A stretch of 64,000 bases of DNA from Oscillospiraceae bacterium (GCA_022800755.1 JAAWQX010000006.1:1-64000), one strand, 5' to 3'. Numbered from the stretch's first letter, positions 47,454 to 58,381 are shown. The notes: a model not told the origin generated them from the letters alone. Program-made: numbers and translations.

Positions 47454-48287
47454 TCAAGAATGAAATAAAAACCGTTCAATCGCAGCGCCGACACCGTCGT
47501 GGTCGCAATCAAACGTCACTGCGTCCGCCTCTGCTTTCACAGCGTCAGACGCGTTATCCACCGCCACGGACAGCCCCGCAGCCCGGAACATAGGTACGTC
47601 ATTATCGCTGTCTCCGATGACCATGGTCTGCTCCAGTGTAATCCCCAGCTTTTTGCACAGTGCAGTCAAGGCAATGCCCTTATCCGCGGTATTCATGTTC
47701 ATTTCCACACAGGGTTCTTTGGGAAAACTCAAATATAACGGCAAATCACACAGTGTCTGCCGCACTATGCCGCATGGGCTGTGGTCCCGGAAGTAGAAAG
47801 AAATGCTCTCCACCGGGCAATTTTGCGTCTGATACCACTGGAATAAATGCTCCACAGGCGTGGCAAAATTGTACATTTCGTACAAATAATTTTCCAATCC
47901 GTACTCCACCGCCAACGGCGCCATAGAGCCTTCATAAATGGACTGCCCTTCCATGCCCATAAACGGGAAGCAATCCAGCGTTTCCCCCACCGCAAAAATC
48001 TGTCTGACCAGTTCCGGCGGAAGTTCATTGGAGACTAATTTTTCCCAAGTCTTCACATCGTATACCACCGCCCCGCTGGACGCAATCGCATACCGCAGCT
48101 TGGGAAAATGCGACAGGTACCGTTCAAACTGCGCACGGCTGCGTCCCGTGCAAAAAATGACCTCGCAGCCTTCATTCAGCGCCCGGTTGACCGCCTGGAC
48201 CGTACGGGGACCTATGGTTTTTTGACTGGTCAAGGTGGTCCAGTCCAAATCGATCGCTACCAGACGGCATTTGTGTTCAAACATACG
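47454..48287 (-). CDS. Cof-type HAD-IIB hydrolase
   Basis: RLVAIDLDWTTLTS, VIFCTGRS, VIGDSDNDVPMFRAAG. Confidence 0.88.
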   Translation of the reverse strand, partial: RMFEHKCRLVAIDLDWTTLTSQKTIGPRTVQAVNRALNEGCEVIFCTGRSRAQFERYLSHFPKLRYAIASSGAVVYDVKTWEKLVSNELPPELVRQIFAVGETLDCFPFMGMEGQSIYEGSMAPLAVEYGLENYLYEMYNFATPVEHLFQWYQTQNCPVESISFYFRDHSPCGIVRQTLCDLPLYLSFPKEPCVEMNMNTADKGIALTALCKKLGITLEQTMVIGDSDNDVPMFRAAGLSVAVDNASDAVKAEADAVTFDCDHDGVGAAIERFLFHS

Positions 48288-49002
48288 CACAATAGGCGTT
48301 GAAGCAGGGCTTTCCGTTTTCATGAACACCCTGGACCGCAAAACCGTCCCCCTGGGGAAGCATACCAATTTTGATAATGTCCCCTGTAACACATTCCTTC
48401 ACATAGTCCATTTGCAACAGCTTCATCATATGGTACGGGCCGTCCCAATATCCAGTTTCCTCGCATACCAGGCCAGCGTAACTATGGGACGCGAAATGTG
48501 CGGCGTTGTCATCGCAGTCCGCCTCCGTGATCTTTCTGGATTCCTTGTAAGGCACATCTGGCAAAATCGGCAGACGGGGGAACACCTCCACCTCATTGGA
48601 CGGCGGGCAATCGTACAGCCGTTCCACTTCTGGCGGCGTAAGTTTGGCCCGCTCTTTCAGCTTCACCGGCATCATCACCAAATCGCACCGGGCCGCCACT
48701 TCCCCGTTCAATCGGAACTCGCCCCGGCGGACATACTCCGCCTCCAGCATCGTACGCCCAGAACCGAAGCCCTCTAGCACAGTTCCCGCTTGAATGGGCA
48801 AAAACTGCTCCATCCGCACCCGGCGGAACATCCAAGCCGCGCCGAAATTTTCCCGCATAGGACCTTTACCGCCGCCCTCCGTGCGGTTGCGGTCCATAGC
48901 CGCTAAAATCATCAATTGCGTCAAGCGTGCAGGCGTAATATACCCGCGTTTATCCACATCAGCCGCAGTTATCTCAATGCGGGTAGTCGGTTTCATATCC
49001 AC
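48277..49002 (-). CDS. Acyl-ACP thioesterase-like protein (paralog 3, variant active-site loop)
   Basis: Double-hotdog-like; ITEADCDDNAAHFASHSYAG. Confidence 0.7.
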   Translation of the reverse strand: MDMKPTTRIEITAADVDKRGYITPARLTQLMILAAMDRNRTEGGGKGPMRENFGAAWMFRRVRMEQFLPIQAGTVLEGFGSGRTMLEAEYVRRGEFRLNGEVAARCDLVMMPVKLKERAKLTPPEVERLYDCPPSNEVEVFPRLPILPDVPYKESRKITEADCDDNAAHFASHSYAGLVCEETGYWDGPYHMMKLLQMDYVKECVTGDIIKIGMLPQGDGFAVQGVHENGKPCFNAYCAYV

Positions 49003-49121
49003 CCAATTTCCTCCTTTATCTGTTTGGTCGTTAATGATTAATTATAGCAGATTTTTCTGATTCTTGCAATCAAAACAGATATTCACATCATTCGGGCAGA
49101 AAGCGGGTTCAAACTCACCAG

Positions 49122-49153
49122 AAAAAGAGACGGTCCTATGACCGTCTCTTTTA
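49122..49153. terminator. Rho-independent terminator-like hairpin
   Basis: AAAAAGAGACGGT-CCTATG-ACCGTCTCTTTTAT. Confidence 0.65.
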
Positions 49154-49909
49154 TTTGCCCATTTCATGCAGCCAAGTCTTGGCTGTGGGGGTCTCCTCCT
49201 GGTCCAGCGCGACACCGGCACGGAAGCCCAAACGTCCGTCTTCGTGCAGCCCGGAAACATAAATCAGCCCATTTTCCTCGGCGCGGTAGAGTTCCAGCGT
49301 CTCTCCCGGGAGAAACTCCGCTTTGAAATCTACCTGCATCCGGCGAATAAGATGCAATGCCTCCCCCCAATAGCCGGCAGCTTCGCAGATGAAATTCAGG
49401 TATTGGAACGCCGTCATATGGCCATTCACGTCACACATATGCCGCCGAACCAAAATTTTATCCGCCAATTCCATGTGCTCTGGCAGCGCCACCCAATGTA
49501 TGGGTTCTCCCGCCGGACGGTCGGGCGTCATCCACAGTCGTTCCAGTTCCGCAGGTGGTACCACCTTCCGGCTTGTAAAGTATACAGGAAGCATTTTCAA
49601 GGTCACACGGGCACGCTCCAGGTCGCCATCCCACAAATGTGCCCGGCGCACAATTCCCACGCCGTGCAGTTCTCGGGGCGGCATATTGATCCTGACTTCC
49701 ATACCTGGCTGAATGGGTTCAAAATTTTCCATTACCATCTGTCCCATCATCCAGGTTGCGCCCAGTTCGTTGATCATCCGCACAATTCCCACACCGTCGG
49801 CTTCAAACTCATAGCCCGTGCAGTCATTCACCTCCTGCAATAGCAGCCATGGGCTGACGCATCCGAACAGGTCTGTGGTGCTCATTTGGAAATGCGCCTG
49901 ATAGTCCAT
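49151..49909 (-). CDS. Acyl-ACP thioesterase-like protein (paralog 2)
   Basis: VRRHMCDVNGHMTAFQYLNFI. Confidence 0.75.
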   Translation of the reverse strand: MDYQAHFQMSTTDLFGCVSPWLLLQEVNDCTGYEFEADGVGIVRMINELGATWMMGQMVMENFEPIQPGMEVRINMPPRELHGVGIVRRAHLWDGDLERARVTLKMLPVYFTSRKVVPPAELERLWMTPDRPAGEPIHWVALPEHMELADKILVRRHMCDVNGHMTAFQYLNFICEAAGYWGEALHLIRRMQVDFKAEFLPGETLELYRAEENGLIYVSGLHEDGRLGFRAGVALDQEETPTAKTWLHEMGK

Positions 49910-49913
49910 GCAA

Positions 49914-50642
49914 TCACTCCACGACGAAATAGGCTTTGAAAGATTCCCTACCGTCGTCCCGCACACCTTTTACATACGTGCCGCCAGTTCCTTCATCTTT
50001 CTTATACAGTTCCAATATTTGTTTGGCCTGGCACTCTCCCATATACTCAATATATAGGTGCCGACCCTTTTTCCGCTCTGCCCCGGACCAATACTCTGCT
50101 GCGTCACAGACATAATCTGTATAGCGGTAGGCCCGAAGGTGCTGGTTCAAGTCACAGTCAGAGTAACGCACACAGATCGCTTCTATACGCTCCATATCTT
50201 CCGGCATAGTCAGCCGCTCCATACTGCCAGCTCCCTGGATTACCGGGATGCCAAAATGTTCTAGAACCGTTTCCGGCCGAATCACTTTTCGAGTCCGGAC
50301 ATCCACGCATAATGTATTGATCTCACACCGGGCAATGGGACGGCCATCCCGGCGTATCTCCAGGCATTGGGTAAGCAGCACCCGGTTGACCATCATCGGC
50401 TCTACGTAGACTTCTGCTGGGCCTGCTTCGTAAATATCCTCGCAAATTTCCAAATGCATGGATGCCGTCATCCATGTTGCATTCAGTTCCGCCATCATAC
50501 GGTGCATTTCCAGCCCCATCCGCTTCACATTATGGTAATTAGCAGCTTCAGCGATTTTCTGGTAACTAGTGGGAGAAACATAGTGGAAATAGTCCGTTTC
50601 GTCCCCTGTAATAAAAATATCATACAGTTTTTCCATACACAT
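49914..50642 (-). CDS. Acyl-ACP thioesterase-like protein (paralog 1)
   Basis: VRYSDCDLNQHLRAYRYTDYV (DxDxNxH motif). Confidence 0.78.
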   Translation of the reverse strand: MCMEKLYDIFITGDETDYFHYVSPTSYQKIAEAANYHNVKRMGLEMHRMMAELNATWMTASMHLEICEDIYEAGPAEVYVEPMMVNRVLLTQCLEIRRDGRPIARCEINTLCVDVRTRKVIRPETVLEHFGIPVIQGAGSMERLTMPEDMERIEAICVRYSDCDLNQHLRAYRYTDYVCDAAEYWSGAERKKGRHLYIEYMGECQAKQILELYKKDEGTGGTYVKGVRDDGRESFKAYFVVE

Positions 50643-50662
50643 ACCTCAATTCCATTTTTAAG

Positions 50663-50695
50663 AAAAGACGAGAGCACATAGTGCTCCCGTCTTTT
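50663..50695. terminator. Rho-independent terminator
   Basis: AAAAGACGAGAGCAC-ATA-GTGCTCCCGTCTTTTT. Confidence 0.8.
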
Positions 50696-50701
50696 TGGGC
50701 C

Positions 50702-50887
50702 TTAGTAATAACGCTTTTTCTTGTTCTTGCGAGCAGCCTCGGATTTTTTGCGGCGCTTCACGCTGGGGCTCTGGTAATATTCCTTTTTACGCAGATCCTG
50801 CTGAATACCAGCCTTGGCGCAGTCGCGCTTAAATCTTTTCAAAGCGTTGTCCAGAGATTCGTTCTCTCTGACAATGATTTCCGACAT
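50702..50887 (-). CDS. rpsU: 30S ribosomal protein S21
   Basis: [48 protein letters not shown]. Confidence 0.97.
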   Translation of the reverse strand: MSEIIVRENESLDNALKRFKRDCAKAGIQQDLRKKEYYQSPSVKRRKKSEAARKNKKKRYY

Positions 50888-51000
50888 TTAGTTTCCCTCC
50901 CTCCAAAATCACATTTCTGTGTTTCAAGGGCCATAAACGGTTCTATGGCGTTAACATTAACATTATAATGAATCTTTGTACACTTGTCAAGATGAAGTTA

Positions 51001-53559
51001 TCATTCCGGCTTTAAAATTAAGTTGACCAGCTTATTTTTCACTACAATGGATTTGACGATCTTCATGCCTTGCAGCTGCTTTTGGATCTTTTCATCCGCG
51101 CAGGCCGCGGCGATGACTGTCTCGTCATCGCAGTCTGCGGGGACCTTCACGGTGCTGCGGAGCTTGCCGTTGACCTGGACCGCGATCTCCTTTTCGTGCT
51201 CCACGGTCTTGCTCTCGTCAAAAGCCGGCCAGGCGGTCTCGCAGGCCATTTTGCCTTCCGCCGCGGCAAAGCCCATGTTCTCCCACATTTCCTCCACCAT
51301 ATGGGGCGCAAAGGGGCTGAGCAGAAGCAGCAGCGTTTTTACGTCGCCTTTGGTACAGCCGTTGGAATAGTAGTCATTCACCAGGCTCATCATGGCGGCG
51401 ATGGCCGTATTGAACTTCATCGCATCGATGTCGTCCGTCACTTTTTTGATGGTCTTATGGATGCTCATTTCATTGGCCGGAGTATGCTCCAGGCTGTCGC
51501 CGCAGCGTTCAGCCAAGTTCCACACCCGGTCCAAAAAGCGCTTGCAGCCCTTTACCGCACTGGTCTGCCAAGGTGCGGCTTTTTCAAAGTCCCCCAGGAA
51601 CATAATGTACACCCGCAGGGTATCCGCACCGAATTCCTGCACAACGTCATCGGGGTTGACCACATTCCCCAGGCTTTTGGACATTTTCACAATGGGATGG
51701 TCCGCCATCTCGCCGTACTTCTCCCGCAGATGGGCGCGCACGGCGGCCTCGTCACCGTATTGGGCCATCAATTCGGCTTTCTCCTCCTCTGGGAGATAGT
51801 CGAAGCTGTGGGGGTTCAAGCCCAGGATCATACCGTGGCTGGTGCGCTTTTGGTACGGCTCCGCTGTGGGGACCACGCCGCAGTCGAACAGCACCTTATG
51901 CCAGAAGCGACTGTACAGCAGGTGCAGCGTGGTATGCTCCATGCCGCCGTTGTACCAGTCCACCTGGTGCCAGTAGTCCATAGCTTCTTTGCCCACCATG
52001 GCCTTGTCATTGTGGGGATCCATGTACCGCAGGAAATACCAGCTGGAACCGGCCCACTGGGGCATGGTATCCGTCTCCCGCTGGGCCTTTCCGCCGCAGT
52101 GGGGGCAGGTGGTATTAACCCAGTCGGTCATCTTCGCCAGCGGGGATTCGCCGTTGTCCGTCGGCTCGTAGTTCTCCACATCTGGCAACAGCAGCGGAAG
52201 CTGGTCCTCCGGCAGGGGGACCCAGCCGCATTTGGGGCAGTTCACCATGGGGATCGGCTCGCCCCAATAGCGCTGGCGGGAAAATACCCAGTCGCGCAGC
52301 TTATAGTTTACCGTCTTGACGCCGATGTTCTGTTCCTCGACCCAATCAATCATAGCGGGGATGGCCTGCTTGACGGTCATGCCGTTCATAAAGCCGGAAT
52401 TCACCATGATGCCGGTGTCGTCCTTTAAAATGAACGCTTCTTTAGTCACGTCGCCGCCCTTGACCACCTCGATGATGGGCAGACCGAACTTGGTGGCGAA
52501 GTCCCAGTCGCGCTGGTCGTGACCGGGTACGCCCATGACCGCGCCGGTGCCGTAGGTCGCCAGCACGTAATCGGAAATGAAAATGGGGACCTCTTCCCCG
52601 TTCGCGGGATTGATGGCGACGACCCCATCCAGACGCACGCCGGTCTTTTCCTTGTTCGCCGCCAGTTCCGTGCGCTCAAAGTCGGATTTCCGGGCTGCGG
52701 CGTCAACGTAGGCCTGTACCTCATCATAGTTCTTGATGAGGGGCTGCCACTTCTTTACAAAGGCGTGCTCCGGGGATAAGACCATATATGTGCAGCCAAA
52801 CAGCGTATCCGGACGGGTGGTGAATACCTCGATATCATCCCCCGCGCTGCTCTTGAAGCGAAGCTGCGCACCGGTGGAGCGGCCGATCCAGTTCTTCTGC
52901 TGGGTCTTGACCCGCTCAATATAGTCCAAATCATCCAAATCGTCGATCAAACGCTGGGCGTACTCGGTGATTTTCAGCATCCACTGACTTTTTTCCTTGC
53001 GGACCACGGGCGCGCCGCAGCGCTCGCACACGCCCTCTACGACTTCCTCATTGGCCAGTACGCACTTGCAGGAGGTACACCAGTTCACGGGCATGGTCGC
53101 TTTGTACGCCAGGCCCTTTTTATAAAGCTGGAGGAATATCCACTGGGTCCACTTGTAATACTTGGGGTCCGTGGTATCCACTACCCGGTCCCAGTCGAAG
53201 CTGAACCCCAGCATTTGCAGTTGCTCCGTGAAGTGCTTGATGTTCTGCTCCGTCACGATGCTGGGATGGATGTGGTTTTTGATGGCGTAGTTTTCCGTGG
53301 GCAGGCCAAACGCGTCAAACCCAATAGGAAACAGCACATTATACCCCTGCATCCGCTTTTTCCGGCAGACAATATCCATGGCCGTATAGGGCCGGGGATG
53401 GCCCACGTGCAAGCCCTGCCCCGAGGGGTACGGGAACTCCACCAGGCCATAGAACTTAGGCCGGGGATCACCCGTCACGGCGGCGTAGGTCTTGTTTTCC
53501 AGCCATTTTTTCTGCCATTTCTTCTCAATGGCGGTAAAATCGTAATTCATCTGTTCCAC
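51001..53559 (-). CDS. leuS: Leucyl-tRNA synthetase
   Basis: [34 protein letters not shown]. Confidence 0.97.
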   Translation of the reverse strand: MEQMNYDFTAIEKKWQKKWLENKTYAAVTGDPRPKFYGLVEFPYPSGQGLHVGHPRPYTAMDIVCRKKRMQGYNVLFPIGFDAFGLPTENYAIKNHIHPSIVTEQNIKHFTEQLQMLGFSFDWDRVVDTTDPKYYKWTQWIFLQLYKKGLAYKATMPVNWCTSCKCVLANEEVVEGVCERCGAPVVRKEKSQWMLKITEYAQRLIDDLDDLDYIERVKTQQKNWIGRSTGAQLRFKSSAGDDIEVFTTRPDTLFGCTYMVLSPEHAFVKKWQPLIKNYDEVQAYVDAAARKSDFERTELAANKEKTGVRLDGVVAINPANGEEVPIFISDYVLATYGTGAVMGVPGHDQRDWDFATKFGLPIIEVVKGGDVTKEAFILKDDTGIMVNSGFMNGMTVKQAIPAMIDWVEEQNIGVKTVNYKLRDWVFSRQRYWGEPIPMVNCPKCGWVPLPEDQLPLLLPDVENYEPTDNGESPLAKMTDWVNTTCPHCGGKAQRETDTMPQWAGSSWYFLRYMDPHNDKAMVGKEAMDYWHQVDWYNGGMEHTTLHLLYSRFWHKVLFDCGVVPTAEPYQKRTSHGMILGLNPHSFDYLPEEEKAELMAQYGDEAAVRAHLREKYGEMADHPIVKMSKSLGNVVNPDDVVQEFGADTLRVYIMFLGDFEKAAPWQTSAVKGCKRFLDRVWNLAERCGDSLEHTPANEMSIHKTIKKVTDDIDAMKFNTAIAAMMSLVNDYYSNGCTKGDVKTLLLLLSPFAPHMVEEMWENMGFAAAEGKMACETAWPAFDESKTVEHEKEIAVQVNGKLRSTVKVPADCDDETVIAAACADEKIQKQLQGMKIVKSIVVKNKLVNLILKPE

Positions 53560-53580
53560 TCTCTTCTCTGTCGTTCAGGT

Positions 53581-53934
53581 TCAGCCCAGCTGGGCCATGT
53601 CGATCTTTTCCGCGTCCGCCCACAAACGCTCCAGATCATAAAACTCTCTCGCCTCTTCCATGAACACATGGACCACCACACAGCCGAAATCAATGAGCAC
53701 CCAGCCGCTGGATCGCTCGCCCTCCCGGCGCCGGGGCGGCTCGCCCGCCTCGGTGAGCACATGCTCCACCGCGTCGGAGATGGTCTTGATATGGGTGGTG
53801 GAGGAAGCGGTGCAAAGGATGAAGTAGTCCGCCAGCACGGTCACATCCGTGGTGCGCATGACGGTGATCTCCTTCGCCATTTTTTCATCCATGGCCGTGG
53901 CGGCCAGTTTTGCCATTTCTGCGGGTTTTAACAT
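53581..53934 (-). CDS. rsfS: Ribosome silencing factor RsfS
   Basis: DVTVLADYFILCTASSTTHIKTISDAVE, SSGWVLIDFGCVVVHVF. Confidence 0.95.
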   Translation of the reverse strand: MLKPAEMAKLAATAMDEKMAKEITVMRTTDVTVLADYFILCTASSTTHIKTISDAVEHVLTEAGEPPRRREGERSSGWVLIDFGCVVVHVFMEEAREFYDLERLWADAEKIDMAQLG

Positions 53935-53950
53935 ATCGGTCTCCTCGCTT

Positions 53951-55390
53951 TTAATAGTTCGCCGCGCCGGCGGTCGTCCACAGGCTACTGCCGTCGCTGG
54001 AGGTCTTGATGCTCACATGGTTCTGCGTCACCTGCTCATGGAAAGGATTCAGGTACTCGTTCACCATGTCCAGCCACTCGTCCACATAGATAAACACATA
54101 GCTCGCGCCGTTGATGGAACCGCCGGTATTCCCGGGCAGGGTCATGAACTGGATGTTGTCGAAGTCCAGCTTCAAAAACTGCGCCAGATAGAACGCTACA
54201 TTGCCGGCATCCAAGTCGGTCTCTACATTGTCCGTATAGACCTTGATAGCCGCGGGCAGATTCGGGATATTTTTCAAATCCAGGAACTGCTTAGCGATTG
54301 CTTTAAAGAACTCCTGCTGCACGCCGATGCGCTGGATATCACCGCCGGCGTATCCATCCCGGAAGCGCAGGACTTTCACTGCGTCCGCGCCGGACAAAAG
54401 CTGGTAGCCCTTCTTAATATTGATGTCCAGCCCCTGAATCGGGTCTCTGTATACCATGTCCTGGGGTACGTCAAAGTACACACCGCCGATGGCGTCGATG
54501 ATCTCCGCCACCGCCTTGGTATTCACAACGGCGTAGTTATCGATCTCAAAGCCCATGAGCTTTTTCAGTTCGTTTTTCAGGTTATCCACACCGCTGCCGC
54601 CTTTGTTCTCGCCAATGGCGTAGGCGCTGTTGATGCGGTTGATTCCGTAGTTCATCAGCGTATCGCGGGGAATACTCACCACGTTCAAGGTGCCCTCTAC
54701 CGTATCCAGCTTGCCCACCAAAATCACATCTGTATTTCCGCTGGCTACGTCCTGTCCCACAATAGTAAACGTGAAGTTGCCTTCCTTACGACCGGTCTGT
54801 GTCGCCTGATCCGGGGGCTTATTTTCGGGACCATCCCCCGCATTATGGGTAGGCACTGGCGTGACCAGTCCCACAACGTCGTCCGAGTTCGGCGCAGTGA
54901 TCCACAGCTTCACCACTAAGAACGCCGCAAGCGCGATCAACAGCAAAACGCCCAGGATGCTGCCCACAATAATGACTGCTTTTTTGCTCTTTCCCGCTTT
55001 TCTGGGCAGTTCATCGCCGAATTCCGGTTCCTCTGGAAAGCTGTCCCGGGGTTCCGGTCGCCTGGATGGTGGATCTACGCGCTCCGGGCGCTTTGGTGCA
55101 GGCTGTTCCGGCTGCTCCGGCTCTGCAGGAAGCTGGTCCATCATCCCTACCGCTTCCACGATGGAATTGAACAGACCGTCTTCCTGCTCCTGCTTGGACT
55201 TGGGATTCACAGGTGCCTGCCACAGCCGCGCCGGCGGTTCCGCCGGATAAGACGGCTCCTCCGGAGCTGCCGAAGGCATAACAGGCTCCTCATAGGTCAG
55301 CTCCTCCGGCTCATATTCCCGGCGCTCTCGGCGAGAATGTCCGCCGTCAGCCGTATGTTTTCCGTTTTTGCTGCTTCCAAATAGTTTCAA
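53951..55390 (-). CDS. LytR-CpsA-Psr (LCP) family protein
   Basis: TDVILVGKLDTVEGTLNVVSIPRDT; TTG start overlapping the nadD-yqeK stop. Confidence 0.92.
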   Translation of the reverse strand: MKLFGSSKNGKHTADGGHSRRERREYEPEELTYEEPVMPSAAPEEPSYPAEPPARLWQAPVNPKSKQEQEDGLFNSIVEAVGMMDQLPAEPEQPEQPAPKRPERVDPPSRRPEPRDSFPEEPEFGDELPRKAGKSKKAVIIVGSILGVLLLIALAAFLVVKLWITAPNSDDVVGLVTPVPTHNAGDGPENKPPDQATQTGRKEGNFTFTIVGQDVASGNTDVILVGKLDTVEGTLNVVSIPRDTLMNYGINRINSAYAIGENKGGSGVDNLKNELKKLMGFEIDNYAVVNTKAVAEIIDAIGGVYFDVPQDMVYRDPIQGLDINIKKGYQLLSGADAVKVLRFRDGYAGGDIQRIGVQQEFFKAIAKQFLDLKNIPNLPAAIKVYTDNVETDLDAGNVAFYLAQFLKLDFDNIQFMTLPGNTGGSINGASYVFIYVDEWLDMVNEYLNPFHEQVTQNHVSIKTSSDGSSLWTTAGAANY

Positions 55391-56562
55391 GATGATTCTC
55401 CCCTTCGATTCTTGAACCAGGAATATGCCTGGGCAGAGATTTCCAGTACCGGCACGCCTTTGGCCGCGAGATCGTCCATAGTCATGCGCAGTCCCAATTC
55501 CATCGCGCTGTCGATGTCCTCGTAGCACAGCTTCCGCAGGGTTTCCACGCCGTCAAAACAGCGGGTCGGCTCGATGTAATCTGCCAGGTATATGATCTTT
55601 TCCAACAAACTCATATCCGCCCTGCCGGTGGTGTGCCACCGGATAGCGTCCCGCACCGCCTCGCTCACGCCGAATTCGCCGTAAGCCACCGCGGCGCCCG
55701 TCATTTGGTGCAGGGCCTTATCCATTCCGATAATGGACGTGTCGATTATCATACCATATTTGTCACATAATAGCAACTGTTCGTCGAAACTGCATTTTTT
55801 TGTAATATCGTGCAGAATCGCCGCGGCCGCCGCCTCGTATTCATCCGCGCCCCAGCGCCGCGCCAGGCGCACAGCCTCTTCCTCGCAGCCCAGCACGTGG
55901 GGGACCCGCTTCGGTGCCAGCAGCTCAGCCGCCCGCTCCCGGAGCCAGGAAAGCGCCGCTTTCGCGCCGTAGTCCCGCCGCTTGATGATCCGGGCATACA
56001 CCTCATCACTGAGCAGTTCCAGGCCCCCCGCGCGCTTCAGCGCTTCCCGGAGTTCCGTGGAAGATGCGGGGTACACCGGCGCTTCCACCAGGGTAATGGT
56101 CCCGCCGTACCGCTGCTTCAAATGCTCGATATGCGTCGGGACCTGTCCGTCCGCCGGGTCGCCCCGCAACAGCACCGCCAGCGCAGCGTTTTCCAAAATG
56201 ACCTCCGGGGCGTGCCAAGTCTCCAGAGATAAGATCATATCCGTCCCCATGACGAACATCAGCTCATCCCCGGGGTACATGGCCTTCAGTTCCAGAATGG
56301 TATCCGACGTATAACTTTTCCCCGTCCGGCGCATTTCCAGGTCCGACACCTCCACGCCGGGCAGTTCCCCAAACGCCAGCCGGCACAATTCCATGCGCTC
56401 TTCCGGCGGCGGCGTATCGCCGCTCATTTCCTTATGGGGTGCCAGGAATGTGGGCATTATCAGTAGTTTATCCGGCTTTAAGGCATTTGAAACCGAACAC
56501 ACCGCCTGAATATGCCCCAGATGGGGCGGGTTGAACGTACCGCCGTATACCACTCGTCTCAT
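55387..56562 (-). CDS. nadD: Nicotinate-nucleotide adenylyltransferase fused to YqeK-type HD domain
   Basis: VVYGGTFNPPHLGHIQAV, SSTELREALK; then VPHVLGCEEEAVRLARRWGADEYEAAAAAILHDITK. Confidence 0.95.
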   Translation of the reverse strand: MRRVVYGGTFNPPHLGHIQAVCSVSNALKPDKLLIMPTFLAPHKEMSGDTPPPEERMELCRLAFGELPGVEVSDLEMRRTGKSYTSDTILELKAMYPGDELMFVMGTDMILSLETWHAPEVILENAALAVLLRGDPADGQVPTHIEHLKQRYGGTITLVEAPVYPASSTELREALKRAGGLELLSDEVYARIIKRRDYGAKAALSWLRERAAELLAPKRVPHVLGCEEEAVRLARRWGADEYEAAAAAILHDITKKCSFDEQLLLCDKYGMIIDTSIIGMDKALHQMTGAAVAYGEFGVSEAVRDAIRWHTTGRADMSLLEKIIYLADYIEPTRCFDGVETLRKLCYEDIDSAMELGLRMTMDDLAAKGVPVLEISAQAYSWFKNRRGESS

Positions 56563-56586
56563 TTCATCATCCCTTTATCTAAAGTC

Positions 56587-56895
56587 TCAGGCTTTTTTCT
56601 TTGCTTTGACCAGTTCGATCTTAGGGTTTTTCTCATTGCGCTTATAGAGTACGAATTTCCGTCCGATGACCTGCACCTGTTCGGCCTTACAGGCTTCGCT
56701 CAGCGCGTCGCAGGCTTCCCGGGCGGTGAACATGGAATTTTCCTGCACCTGTCCCTTGACCAGTTCCCGCGCCGCCAGCGCGTCTCTGGCCGAAGCGATG
56801 ACAGTTTCCGTGATCCCTTCCTTGCCCACATAAATAATGGGCGTTTCCGATGCGGCCAGCCCTCGGAGCTGGGCGCGTTGCTTACTTGTGAGCAT
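56587..56895 (-). CDS. yhbY: YhbY-family CRM-domain RNA-binding protein
   Basis: LTSKQRAQLRGLAASETPIIYVGKEGITETVI. Confidence 0.95.
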   Translation of the reverse strand: MLTSKQRAQLRGLAASETPIIYVGKEGITETVIASARDALAARELVKGQVQENSMFTAREACDALSEACKAEQVQVIGRKFVLYKRNEKNPKIELVKAKKKA

Positions 56896-57481
56896 TGAGG
56901 TACTCCTTTAATTTTTCATAGAATTCCCGCAGGGATTTGCCCCGGTGGGAAATGGCGTTTTTCTCGTCGGGGGTCATTTCTGCCGTGGAACAGGCGTAGC
57001 CTACCGGGCGGAAAATGGGGTCATAGCCAAAGCCGTTTTGTCCGGTGGCTTCCTGCTGGATATGTCCTTCGCACTCGCCTCGGGTATCGATGCGGTCCCC
57101 GTTGGGAAAGGTGCAGTTGATACATGAGACGAACCGGGCGCTTCTTTGTTCCACGCCCACCATTTTTTTCAGCACCAGCGCCGTGCGGTCGGCGTCCGTA
57201 TCCGCGTGATTGCCGGTATATCGGGCGCTGTAGATCCCCGGTTCGCCGTTCAGCGCGTCCACCACCAGGCCGGAATCGTCCGCCACCGCCGGCAGCCCCG
57301 TGGCGGTAGTCACCGCCGCGGCCTTCAAATAGGCGTTTTCCTCAAATGTAGTGCCGGTCTCGTCCACTTCAAAGTGACAGCCCGCCTCGCTTTGGGGAAT
57401 GATCTCGATGCCCAGCGGGCTTAATATCTCCCGAAACTCCCGCAGCTTATGGGCGTTGTTGGAAGCCAAAATCAGTTTCAT
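56882..57481 (-). CDS. rdgB: XTP/dITP diphosphatase (RdgB/HAM1)
   Basis: LILASNNAHKLREF, ADDSGLVVDALNGEPGIYSARY. Confidence 0.95.
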   Translation of the reverse strand: MKLILASNNAHKLREFREILSPLGIEIIPQSEAGCHFEVDETGTTFEENAYLKAAAVTTATGLPAVADDSGLVVDALNGEPGIYSARYTGNHADTDADRTALVLKKMVGVEQRSARFVSCINCTFPNGDRIDTRGECEGHIQQEATGQNGFGYDPIFRPVGYACSTAEMTPDEKNAISHRGKSLREFYEKLKEYLNAHK

Positions 57482-58380
57482 TTCAGCAGCGCCTCCACAA
57501 ATTCTTTCGCATCAAAAGGCATCAGGTCGTCCACGCCCTCTCCCACACCGATGAACTTCACGGGCAGTCCCAATTCCCCGGCAATGGCGAACACGATGCC
57601 GCCCTTGGCAGTGCCGTCCAGCTTGGTCAGCACGATACCGGTCAGTCCCGCGCTTTCCGCGAACTGCTTGGCCTGAATGAGACCGTTTTGCCCGGTAGTT
57701 GCATCCAAAACCAGCAGGGTTTCCACCGCGGCGTCAGGCAGTTCCCGGGTGATGACCCGGGAAATTTTATTCAGTTCGTTCATCAGATTGGCTTTATTAT
57801 GCAGCCGCCCGGCGGTGTCGATGATGACCAAATCCGTCCCCCGGGCTTTGGCGGCGGAGCAGCCGTCAAACACCACCGCCGCCGGGTCGGAGCCTTCCTC
57901 ATGGCGCACGATGCCGCAGCCGGCCCGCTCGGACCAGACCGTCAGCTGCTCCGCGGCGGCGGCGCGGAACGTGTCCCCCGCCACCAGCAAAACGCTCTTA
58001 CCCTCCGTCGTATATGCCGCCGCCAGTTTGCCGATGGTGGTGGTCTTCCCCACGCCGTTGACACCCACCATCAAAATCACGCTGGGTTTGGTATCCAGCT
58101 TCATCGCCAGATCTCCGGCGGTCAAAATGCCCGTAAGAATGTCCATCAGAGCCTCTTTGACCTCCACATTGGTCTTTAAATGCCCGGATTTTACCCGCTT
58201 GCGCAGCTCTTCCACCGCTTTCGTGGTGGTCTCCACCCCCACATCAGCCAAAATGAGGCATTCTTCCAATTCGTCGTAAAAATCATCGTCCGCTTTCGTG
58301 AAATCCGCAAACAAGCCGTCCAGCTGGACGGTGGTTTTCGTTTTTTTCAGTCCGCCGAGAATCTTATCAAAAAATCCCAT
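57478..58380 (-). CDS. ftsY: Signal recognition particle receptor FtsY
   Basis: GVNGVGKTTTIGKLA, DTAGRLHNKANLM, TKLDGTAKGG. Confidence 0.97.
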   Translation of the reverse strand: MGFFDKILGGLKKTKTTVQLDGLFADFTKADDDFYDELEECLILADVGVETTTKAVEELRKRVKSGHLKTNVEVKEALMDILTGILTAGDLAMKLDTKPSVILMVGVNGVGKTTTIGKLAAAYTTEGKSVLLVAGDTFRAAAAEQLTVWSERAGCGIVRHEEGSDPAAVVFDGCSAAKARGTDLVIIDTAGRLHNKANLMNELNKISRVITRELPDAAVETLLVLDATTGQNGLIQAKQFAESAGLTGIVLTKLDGTAKGGIVFAIAGELGLPVKFIGVGEGVDDLMPFDAKEFVEALLK

Positions 58381-58381
58381 C

